From assembly GCF_021532655.1 (NCBI RefSeq), contig NZ_JAKGAS010000002.1:1-64000 (forward strand): a stretch of 64,000 bases of DNA, read 5' to 3'. Source of the DNA: Paraglaciecola algarum. GTDB taxonomy: Bacteria; Pseudomonadota; Gammaproteobacteria; Enterobacterales; Alteromonadaceae. The notes beneath the pieces were generated by a model. The model searched no databases. It saw nothing but the letters and a program-made list of their open reading frames with translations, and had not been told where the DNA came from. Of the stretch, positions 19,728 to 29,212 are shown piece by piece (position 1 is the first letter of the stretch; each line of letters opens with the position of its first letter). The translations under genes and the position numbers were made by a program.

Positions 19728-20845
19728 TGGCAGAACCTGTCTCAAATAAAAAAAACACACCTAAAAAAGCAAATATGAAAGATGGTGCTAACTATGCGCC
19801 AGTAGGTATCAGTGAAGCAGTAGTTCAACCAGGAGAGTTTCACTTCTCGGTGGCTTACTTAGATCACGGTCATATAAATGGTCAAACTAATGGCTTAGTG
19901 CAAGCAGGTGGCACATTAAAATACGTGTATGACACTGACCCCACTCGCCTAGCCGCTTTTTGTGAAAAATACCCACAAGCAATCGTCGCCGAATCATTCG
20001 AACAAATATTAAATGATACAGATACCAAATTAGTCGCATCTGCAGCTATTCCTCATTTAAGAGCGGGAATTGGCATACGTGTTATGCAAGCTGGTAAAGA
20101 CTACTTTACCGACAAGTCTCCCTTCACCACTTTAGAACAACTTGCGGAAGTTAAACAAGTTGTTCAAGACACAGGCCAAAAATATGCAGTGTATTATGCT
20201 GAGCGCCTGCACAACGAAGCTGCGTGGCAAGCAGGAGAGTTAATTAAACAAGGCGCTATAGGCCGAGTATTACAGGTAGTTAATCTTGCGCCACATCGAT
20301 TAGCGAAATCCACGCGTCCAGATTGGTTTTTTGATAAAGAATGTTATGGCGGTATATTGACAGATATTGGTTCACATCAAGTTGAACAATTTTTAACTTA
20401 TACAGGTGCGACCGATGCCACCATTAATTTTTCTCGGGTTGAAAACTTTAACAACAGCGATAAACCTGGCCTTGAAGACTTTGGTGAAATATCCATGACA
20501 GGCGACAATGGCGCATCTTTTTATACTCGAGTGGATTGGTTTACCCCAGAAGGACAAGCCACATGGGGTGATGGCCGTACTATTATTATTGGCACCGAAG
20601 GTAATATCGAATGCAGAAAATACAATGACGTAGCTCGCCAAGCTCCCGCATCTAAGTTGTTTTTCACTAATAATCAGCAAGAACAGGAAATTGATTGTTT
20701 AGGTCAATCAGCCTTTCCTTATTTTGGACAACTAATTTTAGATGTAATCAATCGTACTGAAAACGCCATGAGTCAAGCCCACACCTTTAAGGCTGCTGAG
20801 CTAAGTATGTCGGCACAGCAAAAAGCGGATTTAGCAAATAAATAA
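19727..20845 (+). CDS. Second Gfo/Idh/MocA family oxidoreductase
   Basis: The 372-residue protein has an unusually long N-terminus (about 40 residues, lysine-rich). A Rossmann domain follows with a changed glycine motif ('DHGHINGQTNGL') and a variant of the EKP motif ('DYFTDKSPF'). Both deviations suggest a subfamily typical of planctomycete and verrucomicrobial paralogues rather than a loss of fold. The C-terminal domain keeps 'GGILTDIGSHQVEQFL', equivalent to the active-site His region. It is translationally coupled to the transporter. It probably works in sequence with the oxidoreductase at 17143-18306. Confidence 0.83.
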   Translation: MAEPVSNKKNTPKKANMKDGANYAPVGISEAVVQPGEFHFSVAYLDHGHINGQTNGLVQAGGTLKYVYDTDPTRLAAFCEKYPQAIVAESFEQILNDTDTKLVASAAIPHLRAGIGIRVMQAGKDYFTDKSPFTTLEQLAEVKQVVQDTGQKYAVYYAERLHNEAAWQAGELIKQGAIGRVLQVVNLAPHRLAKSTRPDWFFDKECYGGILTDIGSHQVEQFLTYTGATDATINFSRVENFNNSDKPGLEDFGEISMTGDNGASFYTRVDWFTPEGQATWGDGRTIIIGTEGNIECRKYNDVARQAPASKLFFTNNQQEQEIDCLGQSAFPYFGQLILDVINRTENAMSQAHTFKAAELSMSAQQKADLANK

Positions 20846-21000
20846 ATTTTTTAAACTGTGTGGATACTGGGTATACATTTAGCAGAGTTTAAAGGCGTAA
20901 TAACTGTATTGGGACATTTACGTAACCTACAATTATTTGATGAGACACTTTTGAGCTTGTGGTAAATTAAAATACCTCAAAAAGTAAAATGGATTTTAAC

Positions 21001-21357
21001 ATGACATTTGCCGAAGAAAAAAAATGGGCTGTTTTTTGATATATTTCTATTTTAATAGGACTAGTCGTACCTTTTTCTAGTTTTATTATTCTGGCTCTTA
21101 TCTATATAAGAGCAGGGAAATACTCAAGCCTTATCAATAGAAATATAAAAGAAGCCTTAAATTTTCAAATAACACTTTTTCTAATATCAATCATATTTGT
21201 ATTAGCGTACCTATCGTTAGGACTGCTTGCTCTGGTTATTCCTGTAATTGCTTTTTTTATTTTGATATTTGTATTATTCGAAATTGTAGTTGCAATAATA
21301 AAAGCCAGTAATGGTGAGACGCATCACATTAAATATTCATTGAAAATGATTAAATAA
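21001..21357 (+). pseudogene. Tic20-like (DUF4870-type) membrane protein gene with an in-frame TGA
   Basis: From ATG 21001 the frame reads MTFAEEKKWAVF, then TGA (21037-21039), then an uninterrupted 105-codon membrane protein: 'YISILIGLVVPFSSFIILAL', 'INRNIKEALNFQITLFLISI', two more hydrophobic segments, and a TAA at 21355. The pattern (short N-terminus, 'NR(N)..EALNFQI', four hydrophobic segments) is that of DUF4870/Tic20-like proteins. The stop sits where a sense codon is expected, and no other start exists downstream. It is a nonsense-mutated gene or an error in the sequence. The 3' end overlaps the converging phzF-like gene by 8 bases. Confidence 0.7.
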
Positions 21358-22138
21358 TGATTACACCTTGCAAATAATCCTTAGCACCACCCGTAAGCAT
21401 CACCCTATCGCCTATTAATTCACAACCCATTAAACCGCTACGACTAGACAGCTGCTTACCAATTAATTTAGAGTTATTTAATTGTTTAGCCCAATATGGC
21501 GCAAGTTCGCAATGGGCTGATCCTGTGACTGGATCTTCATTGACGTCTAACTTTGGAAAAAAACAGCGGCTAACAAAATCTGTATTTTCATCGTCAGCAA
21601 TTGCCGTGACCACCACACCACGTAAATCTAAATTTAACCAACTAACAAATTGTGGTGTTAGCTTACGCACTACCTGCTCGTTATCTAACACCACCACATA
21701 ATCAAAATCGGCATATACCGCCAATGGCTTGATCCCACCCAAACCAAGTAACAAATCTGCTGGTGGTTCAACGGGCGTTAATACAGATGCGGGAAAATCC
21801 ATGGCATAACCCGAATCAGTTTTACTCACCACCAGCTCACCGCTTTTAGTTTGAAAGCTTATTTCTGACTTGCCATAAGCTAAATGTTGAAATAACACAT
21901 GAGCCGCGGCTAAGGTAGCATGACCGCATAGATCGACCTCAGCTTTTGGAGTGAACCAACGTAGAGTGATTTCAGTGTCGGTCAGCACAAAAAAAGCCGT
22001 TTCAGACAGGTTGTTTTCTTCAGCAATTTTTTGCAGTAATACATCTGGCAGCCAATCATCCAAAGGGCAAACCGCAGCAGGGTTACCTTCAAAAACGTTC
22101 GCAGCAAACGCATCGACTTGGAAGAGTTTAATTTTCAA
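21350..22138 (-). CDS. PhzF family isomerase/epimerase-like protein
   Basis: The 262-residue protein has the PhzF/diaminopimelate-epimerase-like double fold. Conserved features are 'FQVDAFAANVFEGNPAAVCPL' at the start with the catalytic Glu region 'EENNLSETAF', 'DLCGHATLAAAHVLF', and 'DPVTGSAHCELAPYW'. Family members include phenazine biosynthesis PhzF and many enzymes of unknown substrate. No phenazine genes are near, so it is a stand-alone metabolic gene. Confidence 0.9.
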   Translation of the reverse strand: MKIKLFQVDAFAANVFEGNPAAVCPLDDWLPDVLLQKIAEENNLSETAFFVLTDTEITLRWFTPKAEVDLCGHATLAAAHVLFQHLAYGKSEISFQTKSGELVVSKTDSGYAMDFPASVLTPVEPPADLLLGLGGIKPLAVYADFDYVVVLDNEQVVRKLTPQFVSWLNLDLRGVVVTAIADDENTDFVSRCFFPKLDVNEDPVTGSAHCELAPYWAKQLNNSKLIGKQLSSRSGLMGCELIGDRVMLTGGAKDYLQGVIII

Positions 22139-22191
22139 GACAATTCCTTTGTCATATAATTAATCAAAAATAATCAACTAAGACTCGTTTG

Positions 22192-22476
22192 TTAACCAAG
22201 CGCGCGCAAAACGGCTTGAGGCTCTTTAGCAACCACGTTTAGTAAAGCAAGTGCTGGGCCGTGAGGGTTGCGATCACCTCGTTCCCAGTGCCGTAGAGTT
22301 GAAACACTTATGCAGAACTTCGAAGCAAACTCCATTTGGGTTAACCCAAGACTTTTTCTTATTTCAGCCACATTGACTTCTGGGGCTCTATGAATTCTGG
22401 CATCCACCTTTTTTCCATCGTTCAGGTCTATTGCTTCTTTTAGTCCTTGAGCAATACTTTCAAATGCACTAGTCAT
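22192..22476 (-). CDS. HigA/NadS-type helix-turn-helix antitoxin
   Basis: The 94-residue protein has a central XRE helix-turn-helix (about 36-85: 'IRKSLGLTQMEFASKF', 'VSTLRHWERGDRNPHGPA'). It overlaps the toxin gene by 8 bases and comes second, the toxin-first order usual for HigBA. The N-terminal 30 residues probably bind the toxin. It should repress the shared promoter upstream of the toxin gene. Confidence 0.87.
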   Translation of the reverse strand: MTSAFESIAQGLKEAIDLNDGKKVDARIHRAPEVNVAEIRKSLGLTQMEFASKFCISVSTLRHWERGDRNPHGPALALLNVVAKEPQAVLRALG

Positions 22477-22816
22477 AATATTTCTCCAAAGCTTTTGCTA
22501 TCAATATTTTGATCAGTTTAGAAAGAGAGTTTCTATCGGCTTTAGTTAAATTAGCCTGCTCATTCTTGCCAAACATGGTTAGAAGATAAAGCGGAATTCG
22601 ATCATCATGATAATAGTAAATAATCCGAACACCACCGCTCTTGCCTTTATTACCTTTTCTCCAACGCAACTTTCGAATACCTCCAGTACCTTCCATTACA
22701 TTCCCAGCTTTTGGGTGTTCTGATAGGTAGTCGATAACACCCTTTCGCTCTGACTCGCCTAAAAGGGAGTCAGCTCGTTTGATGTACTCTGGTAATTCAG
22801 CTACTGTATTTTGCAT
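22469..22816 (-). CDS. RelE/HigB-type toxin
   Basis: The 115-residue toxin has a RelE/ParE fold: N-terminal helices ('YIKRADSLLGESERKGVIDYL'), then 'GIRKLRWRKGNKGKSGGVRIIYYY', with the basic residues expected for a ribosome-dependent mRNA interferase, and a C-terminal 'LYLLTMFGKNEQANLT' strand. A TTG start 18 bases upstream is also open. I prefer ATG 22816 because the promoter predicts transcription starting at about that base. It pairs with the overlapping antitoxin gene. Confidence 0.83.
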   Translation of the reverse strand: MQNTVAELPEYIKRADSLLGESERKGVIDYLSEHPKAGNVMEGTGGIRKLRWRKGNKGKSGGVRIIYYYHDDRIPLYLLTMFGKNEQANLTKADRNSLSKLIKILIAKALEKYYD

Positions 22817-22822
22817 CACACA

Positions 22823-22851
22823 AGTATAATCCAATGGATTACTTTAATCAA
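22823..22851 (-). promoter_or_regulatory. Toxin-antitoxin promoter with internal operator
   Basis: On the minus strand TTGATT (22846-22851), a 17-base spacer and TATACT (22823-22828) form a promoter. The spacer contains the inverted repeat TAATCCAATGGATTA (22827-22841), a likely binding site for the antitoxin. Transcription would begin near 22816, at the toxin start codon, predicting a leaderless mRNA. Confidence 0.5.
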
Positions 22852-22913
22852 AAATTGTGCAGAGTGGCTAATGCTCAAAGCAACGGCTTGTCCGCTACAA
22901 TGCCTTATAAAAA

Positions 22914-23302
22914 TCATCTTGCCCAAGGCGCCATTTTTAAAGTAAATGATGAATTCTTAAACCTATACTCATGATCTAGTTTAGTGCAAGCATCTGCTAC
23001 AAATTTGAGTGCAATAAGATAGTAGTCGAATGCCTCAATTGGTTGCCTCATCATTTCCGCATAGCGCAACTTTATAGCGTCTTTATCGGATGGTAGTTTT
23101 ATCAATTCCGATGAATCCAGTTCACATCCACGTTGTTTAAGCCATTCAATAAGATCATTAAGGCAGTGACCATATTTTCCTTGGCCAGTCTTGGAGTGAA
23201 TAAGCACTTTTATAGATTTTTCTATCGCTAAATGAAATTCCCAGCAAGCTACGGCTGATGACTCTGGTTTTTTTTATGAGTATATCGCTTATACCTTTCT
23301 CA
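22914..23302 (-). pseudogene. HEPN-domain coding segment, frameshifted
   Basis: The last 97 codons (from about 23207) are open, but protein-like sequence continues upstream in the same frame ('SSAVACWEFHLAIEKSIKVL') until an 8-base homopolymer (T on the plus strand, 23268-23275). Removing one base there joins it to the frame reading 'FEKGISDILIKK'. The result has HEPN features: an AIEKSIK helix, 'GHCLNDLIEWL' and a long C-terminal helix 'IEAFDYYLIALKFVADACTK'. Removing one more base from the four-base run at 23302-23305 fuses it to the upstream gene, giving one 316-residue protein. It is a decayed gene, a slippage-dependent gene, or two sequence errors. Confidence 0.6.
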
Positions 23303-23866
23303 AAATGCCCCCATAGACATATTCCGGGCCGATTGCTCAAGCTTACTTGAAGTCTCTATGTCTATATTTATAGCCCTTGAATAGGCAATAATTTCTGCGA
23401 TTTGTTGCTTAAGGTTAGAAATTGATTTCTCCGACATATACTCAAGATTGATATTAGGCTGTATTATGTCCTCTATTTTTTCATTTTCTAGCATGTGATC
23501 TGGAAACATCATCTTTGACAATTTCCCCTCTTCCACTACGTCCGATGTTGTAGAGGGTATTTTGAGCTCTATGGGTTGTCCGTAGACGAAGGCCACTCCA
23601 AGATAGAATTTTTTTACATTGTTCTTGGTGAGATCTTTGTACTTTTCGTAATACCAATCGTTGAATATTGGTAGAACACACTCGTGATACACATTACTTT
23701 CTAGTAGTTTTTCTTTGGACTCAAAAGTCGAGTCTTGAACAAAATGCTCTACATAAAGCATTCCAGCGGCGATAAACCGACTTGGTATCGGAGTGCCCTT
23801 TGCTTCTAGCAACTCATCGATTTGGGGCATCAATTCAAAGATATGCTCCCTTAATTCATCTGACAC
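23300..23866 (-). CDS. Unknown protein, probably the N-terminal part of a HEPN-domain protein
   Basis: The 188-residue frame starts at GTG (GGGG about 15 bases upstream). It has no family I recognise. It is acidic and mostly helical at both ends, with a middle part 'NVKKFYLGVAFVYGQPIELKIP' of beta type. Its C-terminus ('SKLEQSARNMSMGAF') runs straight into HEPN-like sequence if one base is dropped at 23302-23305, so I think it is the front of a longer protein. It sits behind the toxin-antitoxin pair in a patchy region, consistent with a defence or toxin role, but that is inference. Confidence 0.55.
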   Translation of the reverse strand: MSDELREHIFELMPQIDELLEAKGTPIPSRFIAAGMLYVEHFVQDSTFESKEKLLESNVYHECVLPIFNDWYYEKYKDLTKNNVKKFYLGVAFVYGQPIELKIPSTTSDVVEEGKLSKMMFPDHMLENEKIEDIIQPNINLEYMSEKSISNLKQQIAEIIAYSRAINIDIETSSKLEQSARNMSMGAF

Positions 23867-24069
23867 TCAGACCCACCCCTTATCAATTTAACAATATTAA
23901 TAACCGTGTTTACCGTGTATAAAATTTCACTTATTTTAGGCACAGTGGGTAAGTTATTACAACATAAAGAGTTTTACCAAATACACTATTTTAGTTATGT
24001 GTAAATGCCGCATTCACCTAAAATCTTGCGACTATACGTGTACAGAATATCAATTAGATATAAAAATGG

Positions 24070-24094
24070 ATTCCTGCTAAAAGCATGCAGGAAT
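24070..24094. repeat. Short palindromic dispersed-type repeat
   Basis: ATTCCTGC and GCAGGAAT form 8-bp arms around a 9-base loop, followed by GACAGG. This 'attcctgc...gcaggaatgac' form is a common intergenic palindromic repeat in proteobacteria. It lies in a gene-free stretch (23867-24502) at the right end of the accessory block. Confidence 0.5.
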
Positions 24095-24318
24095 GACAGG
24101 GTAAGGCTTCTAGTTTTAGCTTAGTGGCAAAAGCACATGCTTTTCACTTTAGTCTTTGTGGCGACGCCATGCTGTTGATTTTATCGCGACTACAAATTCC
24201 CCATTCAATAATTGGCTTGTCAGGTGGTCAGATAGGTACATCTGAACAAGGCAATCTTTTATAGCTGGGAGCGGCTTATTGCCGATCTGACATAAAAGGC
24301 AATTATTTAATGGAGTTG

Positions 24319-24482
24319 GAATTTGTTTTTAGCGCGGCTTTTCTTGTGTACTTCTTTTAGCTGTTGAAAAGAAGTGCATCGCCCAGCAGGGACGCAGGGT
24401 GAACCCCCGCAATGGATTGCGGTGAACGTAGTGAATGCTTTGTGAGCACCGCGAATGTTTGATGAGCGCAGTGAATGCCCTT
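24319..24482. repeat. Probable dispersed intergenic repeat with imperfect internal duplication
   Basis: A stretch of higher GC than its flanks contains a TTCTTTTAGCTGTTGAAAAGAA hairpin-like start (about 24351-24372) and two imperfect copies of a unit like GTGAACGTAGTGAATGCTTTGTGAGC (about 24421-24480). It carries no convincing gene, although one minus-strand frame is open by chance. Sequences of this style recur between genes in Alteromonadales. I infer a dispersed repeat, but copies elsewhere cannot be seen from this window. Confidence 0.4.
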
Positions 24483-24502
24483 GAAATACATCTAATTTGC
24501 TA

Positions 24503-25327
24503 CTATAGCTCAGCTCGCAGAGCTTCAATAACAGCCTCAACCTCTGGCCTAACCCCACGCCACAAGTAAAAACTTTCAGCGGCTTGGCCTACTAACATGC
24601 CTAAACCATCAGAGTATTTAGTCACACCTAAACTGGCAGCATGTTTTAAAAATACTGTTGGTTTATCGCTATAACTCATGTCATACACATAACCACTATT
24701 TGCTATTACTTCATCTGGAATAGGCGGTAACTCTCCAGACAAACTGGCTGAAGTCGAATTAATAATTAAATCGAAAGGTTCATTCTGGTCCACCAAATCA
24801 TCAAAGCCACAAGCTTGTAAATTCGGCTGAGGTATTAAAGATGCCAATAACTCTGCCTTGGATGTTGTGCGGTTAGCCACCAGCAATAATTCAGGCTCTA
24901 AGGCTAACAAAGATTGCAATGCCCCTCTTGCCGCACCACCAGCGCCTAACAATAAAATTCGAGCGCCTTTCTTAACCGCGTTTAAGCGTAATAAATCTTG
25001 CACTATGCCAGGGCCATCTGTGGTATCTCCCAAAAACGTTCCATCAGATTGGCGAATTATAGTATTAACCGCACCCGCTAACTTAGCACCAGACGAGAGT
25101 TGATTTACCCACTGTGCAGCTTGCTCTTTAAAAGGCGCTGTGACGTTGCAGCCTTTAGCAGCCTCATCTGCAAAAAAGCTATTTAATGAATCTTTAAAGT
25201 TTTCAATTGTGGCTAGCTGACGATCATATTCAATGTTTTGTTGAGTTTGCTTTGCAAACATTTGATGAATTTTAGGTGATTTACTTTGGGCAATGGGGTT
25301 GCCGTAAACTAGGAACTTATCTGTCAT
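24503..25327 (-). CDS. aroE: Shikimate dehydrogenase
   Basis: It reduces 3-dehydroshikimate to shikimate with NADPH in aromatic amino acid synthesis. The 274-residue protein starts 'MTDKFLVYGNPIAQSKSPKIH', with the conserved SKSP substrate loop. It has 'NVTAPFKEQA' with the catalytic Lys, the NADP motif GAGGAARG, and 'DGLGMLVGQAAESFYLW' near the end. An in-frame start 12 codons upstream is possible but would add an unusual extension. It is the last gene of the dprA-smg-yrdD-tsaC-hemF-aroE group, 26 bases after hemF. Confidence 0.96.
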   Translation of the reverse strand: MTDKFLVYGNPIAQSKSPKIHQMFAKQTQQNIEYDRQLATIENFKDSLNSFFADEAAKGCNVTAPFKEQAAQWVNQLSSGAKLAGAVNTIIRQSDGTFLGDTTDGPGIVQDLLRLNAVKKGARILLLGAGGAARGALQSLLALEPELLLVANRTTSKAELLASLIPQPNLQACGFDDLVDQNEPFDLIINSTSASLSGELPPIPDEVIANSGYVYDMSYSDKPTVFLKHAASLGVTKYSDGLGMLVGQAAESFYLWRGVRPEVEAVIEALRAEL

Positions 25328-25353
25328 TTTTCGTGTATTTATTGGATCTGTCA

Positions 25354-26839
<1,486 letters not shown>

Positions 26840-26937
26840 TCTTTAAAATACTGTTTTTATTTAGATGTGATGATACTTCATTCCGCTGAGTTTTTATAAT
26901 CGCAGCTTTTTAATCGCTTTTTTTGATCATCATTTTT

Positions 26938-27492
26938 CTAACCATCGCTTTTATATCCGCAAAGTTTTTGAGGGCACTGCAATTTTCCGGCAGAGGATTT
27001 TTTTATCATGACTGGCCATTGACACTCTGGGCAGGACTGGGCAACTGGGGGGGAGTTTAAAACGTACTTACACTTGGGATACAAAGTACAAGAATAAAAG
27101 GATTTACCAAATTTATTCGCTCGTTTGGCTAGGTGACCTTTTTTACATAAAGGGCAATCTACATGAGTATCTTCAGCTTTTTTTGTGGATTCAATATAGT
27201 GACAAATGGGGAAATCGATGCAGCCAATGAATAAACCAAAACGGCCTTTTTTAATTACCAGTAATGACGAACACAATGGGCAAGAAGAACCATCTATTAC
27301 TTTTATGTCTGCATTTTCATGCTCATGCAGTGGTTTAGAATAGTCGCATTGAGGATATTCAGTACAACCAATAAATGGCCCTGATTTGCCTCGCCTTATG
27401 CTTAACTTACCATCACATTTTGGGCATGGGCCAAACGCCTGCTCTGAGGCATGTTCGTGAGCCGAAAATAAAGAATGATCAATTTTAGACAC
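26938..27492 (-). CDS. yrdD: Topoisomerase I-type zinc-finger protein YrdD
   Basis: The 184-residue protein consists of repeated C4 zinc ribbons of the topoisomerase I C-terminal type: CPKCDGKLSIRRGKSGPFIGC, CPLCSSLLVIKKGRFGLFIGC, CPLCKKGHLAKRANKFGKSFYSC and a final CPECQ/CPQKLC. There is no catalytic topoisomerase domain. It is probably a nucleic-acid-binding protein. Its place between smg and tsaC is conserved in gammaproteobacteria. Confidence 0.9.
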   Translation of the reverse strand: MSKIDHSLFSAHEHASEQAFGPCPKCDGKLSIRRGKSGPFIGCTEYPQCDYSKPLHEHENADIKVIDGSSCPLCSSLLVIKKGRFGLFIGCIDFPICHYIESTKKAEDTHVDCPLCKKGHLAKRANKFGKSFYSCTLYPKCKYVLNSPPVAQSCPECQWPVMIKKSSAGKLQCPQKLCGYKSDG

Positions 27493-27575
27493 TATTTATA
27501 AATACACGACAAATACACATTATAAAAAACACTCTTTATATTAGCGATGGTTTGTAAAGCCTTGCTGCTTAACTT

Positions 27576-28052
27576 TTAGTGAAGCGGCCCTTCAGGCTCG
27601 TCAAACAACAAGTCTTCCATTTGAGCATAGGCATTCTCTTTTCCAGGAACATTAAATAGCACCATGAGCACCACCCACTTCATATCTTCTAAACAAAATT
27701 CTTTAGAATCAATTTCCATCACACGGTCAATGACCATTTCACGTGTTGAAGAATCTAATACGTTGATTTGCTCTAGAAACATTAAGAAACCGCGACATTC
27801 TACATCCAATCGCATCTCTTCGTCAGGCGTATAAACACGTGTGACAAAAGAAGTAGGACCTTTTGCAAAATAAGGTTTAATGTCTGTTTCTTGCAAGGCT
27901 GCAAGTTTTTCTAACCAGGAAAGGGCCTTGTATATTTCATCGTGATGAAACCCCGCTCTAATTAGCTCATCGGTTAATTCATCTTGATCGACACGGATTT
28001 CCGTTTCGTTGTGAATGAAGTTTTCAAACAAATACATGAGGATATCGAACAT
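27576..28052 (-). CDS. smg: Smg (DUF494) family protein
   Basis: The 158-residue protein begins '[16 protein letters not shown]', the typical Smg start. An in-frame start 10 codons further upstream would overlap dprA and is less likely. The function is unclear; the gene is conserved beside dprA. It is acidic, helical and cytoplasmic. It starts one base after the dprA stop codon, so the genes are coupled. Confidence 0.92.
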   Translation of the reverse strand: MFDILMYLFENFIHNETEIRVDQDELTDELIRAGFHHDEIYKALSWLEKLAALQETDIKPYFAKGPTSFVTRVYTPDEEMRLDVECRGFLMFLEQINVLDSSTREMVIDRVMEIDSKEFCLEDMKWVVLMVLFNVPGKENAYAQMEDLLFDEPEGPLH

Positions 28053-28053
28053 A

Positions 28054-29196
28054 CTATTTTTCCCCCAATTTAATGTAACCACCAGGAACAGCGCTAACTA
28101 AACCACACAACTCATACTCTAGTAACTTAAACATAACAGCTTCAACTGACATACCGCTCCGTTGCGCCACAATGTCTAACGGCGTAACTTCAAAATCTAC
28201 ACTATCTAACAATTTGTCTGATGCCAAGCTTTGAAGCTCATTTTTTTGCGATTTTATTTCATTGCTAATCAGAGACGGAAAAACCAAATGTGAAAATTCT
28301 TCATTTATATCTTGTATATTGGTAACCAATTTTGCCCCTTGTTGAATTAGATAATGGCATCCCGCAGAAATAGGATTATGAATATTTCCTGGGATGGCAA
28401 ATACTTCTCTATTTTGCTCTAAAGCATACCTAGCGCTAATTAACGAGCCACTTTTAATTGCGGCCTCGACAATTAGAGTACCTTGAGACAAACCACTAAT
28501 AATCCGATTTCGTCTTGGAAAGTTCTCCGGCTTACTTGGGGTACCTGGTGCAAACTCAGAAATGATGACTCCATCATTTTGTAAAATTTGTTCTGCTAAT
28601 TTAATATGGCGTCGCGGATACATTTTATCAATAGCAGTTCCTAATACAGCAATAGTTATATGTTGCCGAGTCAATGCTCCTTGGTGAGAGAAACCATCAA
28701 TTCCCAAAGCTAAGCCACTAGTTATTGTCCAACCACATTCACTTAATTGATGAGCAAAAGACTTAGCATTCTCTTTTCCTTGTGGGCTAGGGTTGCGACT
28801 ACCCACCATGGCAATTTGTAATCGACTTAGATGTTGTGGATTTCCATACCCGTATAACAACGCTGGTGGACTAGAGATTTGTTTTAACTGCTCGGGGTAA
28901 CAAGGGTGGTCAAAATATAATACAAATCTATCTTCACCAGCTGACAACCAATCCAAACTTATATTTATACGTGCTTCGTCAGGTTTGATTATCGTCTCAA
29001 CCTGCTTAGGCTTAAATCCTAACTTTTTGAGCTCAGAAGATGAAAAAGTGAATAATTGTGCGAGTAGAACGCCACGTTTATTTTGCAATTTAATTAAACT
29101 GGCAACAGAGAACTTAGGTATCTGAGCCAGTTTTAGCCAATTGATTAACGAGTCTGTATCGGTGGCTTTATCTGATTTATCAACGTCCTGTTGCAT
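28054..29196 (-). CDS. dprA: DNA processing protein A (DprA/Smf)
   Basis: It protects incoming single-stranded DNA and loads RecA during transformation. The 380-residue protein has an N-terminal helical region, a central Rossmann-like domain (about 105-310: '[19 protein letters not shown]', '[16 protein letters not shown]', '[20 protein letters not shown]') and a C-terminal winged helix ('[28 protein letters not shown]'). It is 16 bases downstream of the LysM gene. Confidence 0.95.
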   Translation of the reverse strand: MQQDVDKSDKATDTDSLINWLKLAQIPKFSVASLIKLQNKRGVLLAQLFTFSSSELKKLGFKPKQVETIIKPDEARINISLDWLSAGEDRFVLYFDHPCYPEQLKQISSPPALLYGYGNPQHLSRLQIAMVGSRNPSPQGKENAKSFAHQLSECGWTITSGLALGIDGFSHQGALTRQHITIAVLGTAIDKMYPRRHIKLAEQILQNDGVIISEFAPGTPSKPENFPRRNRIISGLSQGTLIVEAAIKSGSLISARYALEQNREVFAIPGNIHNPISAGCHYLIQQGAKLVTNIQDINEEFSHLVFPSLISNEIKSQKNELQSLASDKLLDSVDFEVTPLDIVAQRSGMSVEAVMFKLLEYELCGLVSAVPGGYIKLGEK

Positions 29197-29212
29197 ATGT
29201 GATCCTTATAAC

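Noticed and set aside
24307..24558. An 83-codon minus-strand frame overlapping the aroE end
   Set aside because: It runs through repeat-like DNA into aroE in another frame and reads as low-complexity; no gene-like features.
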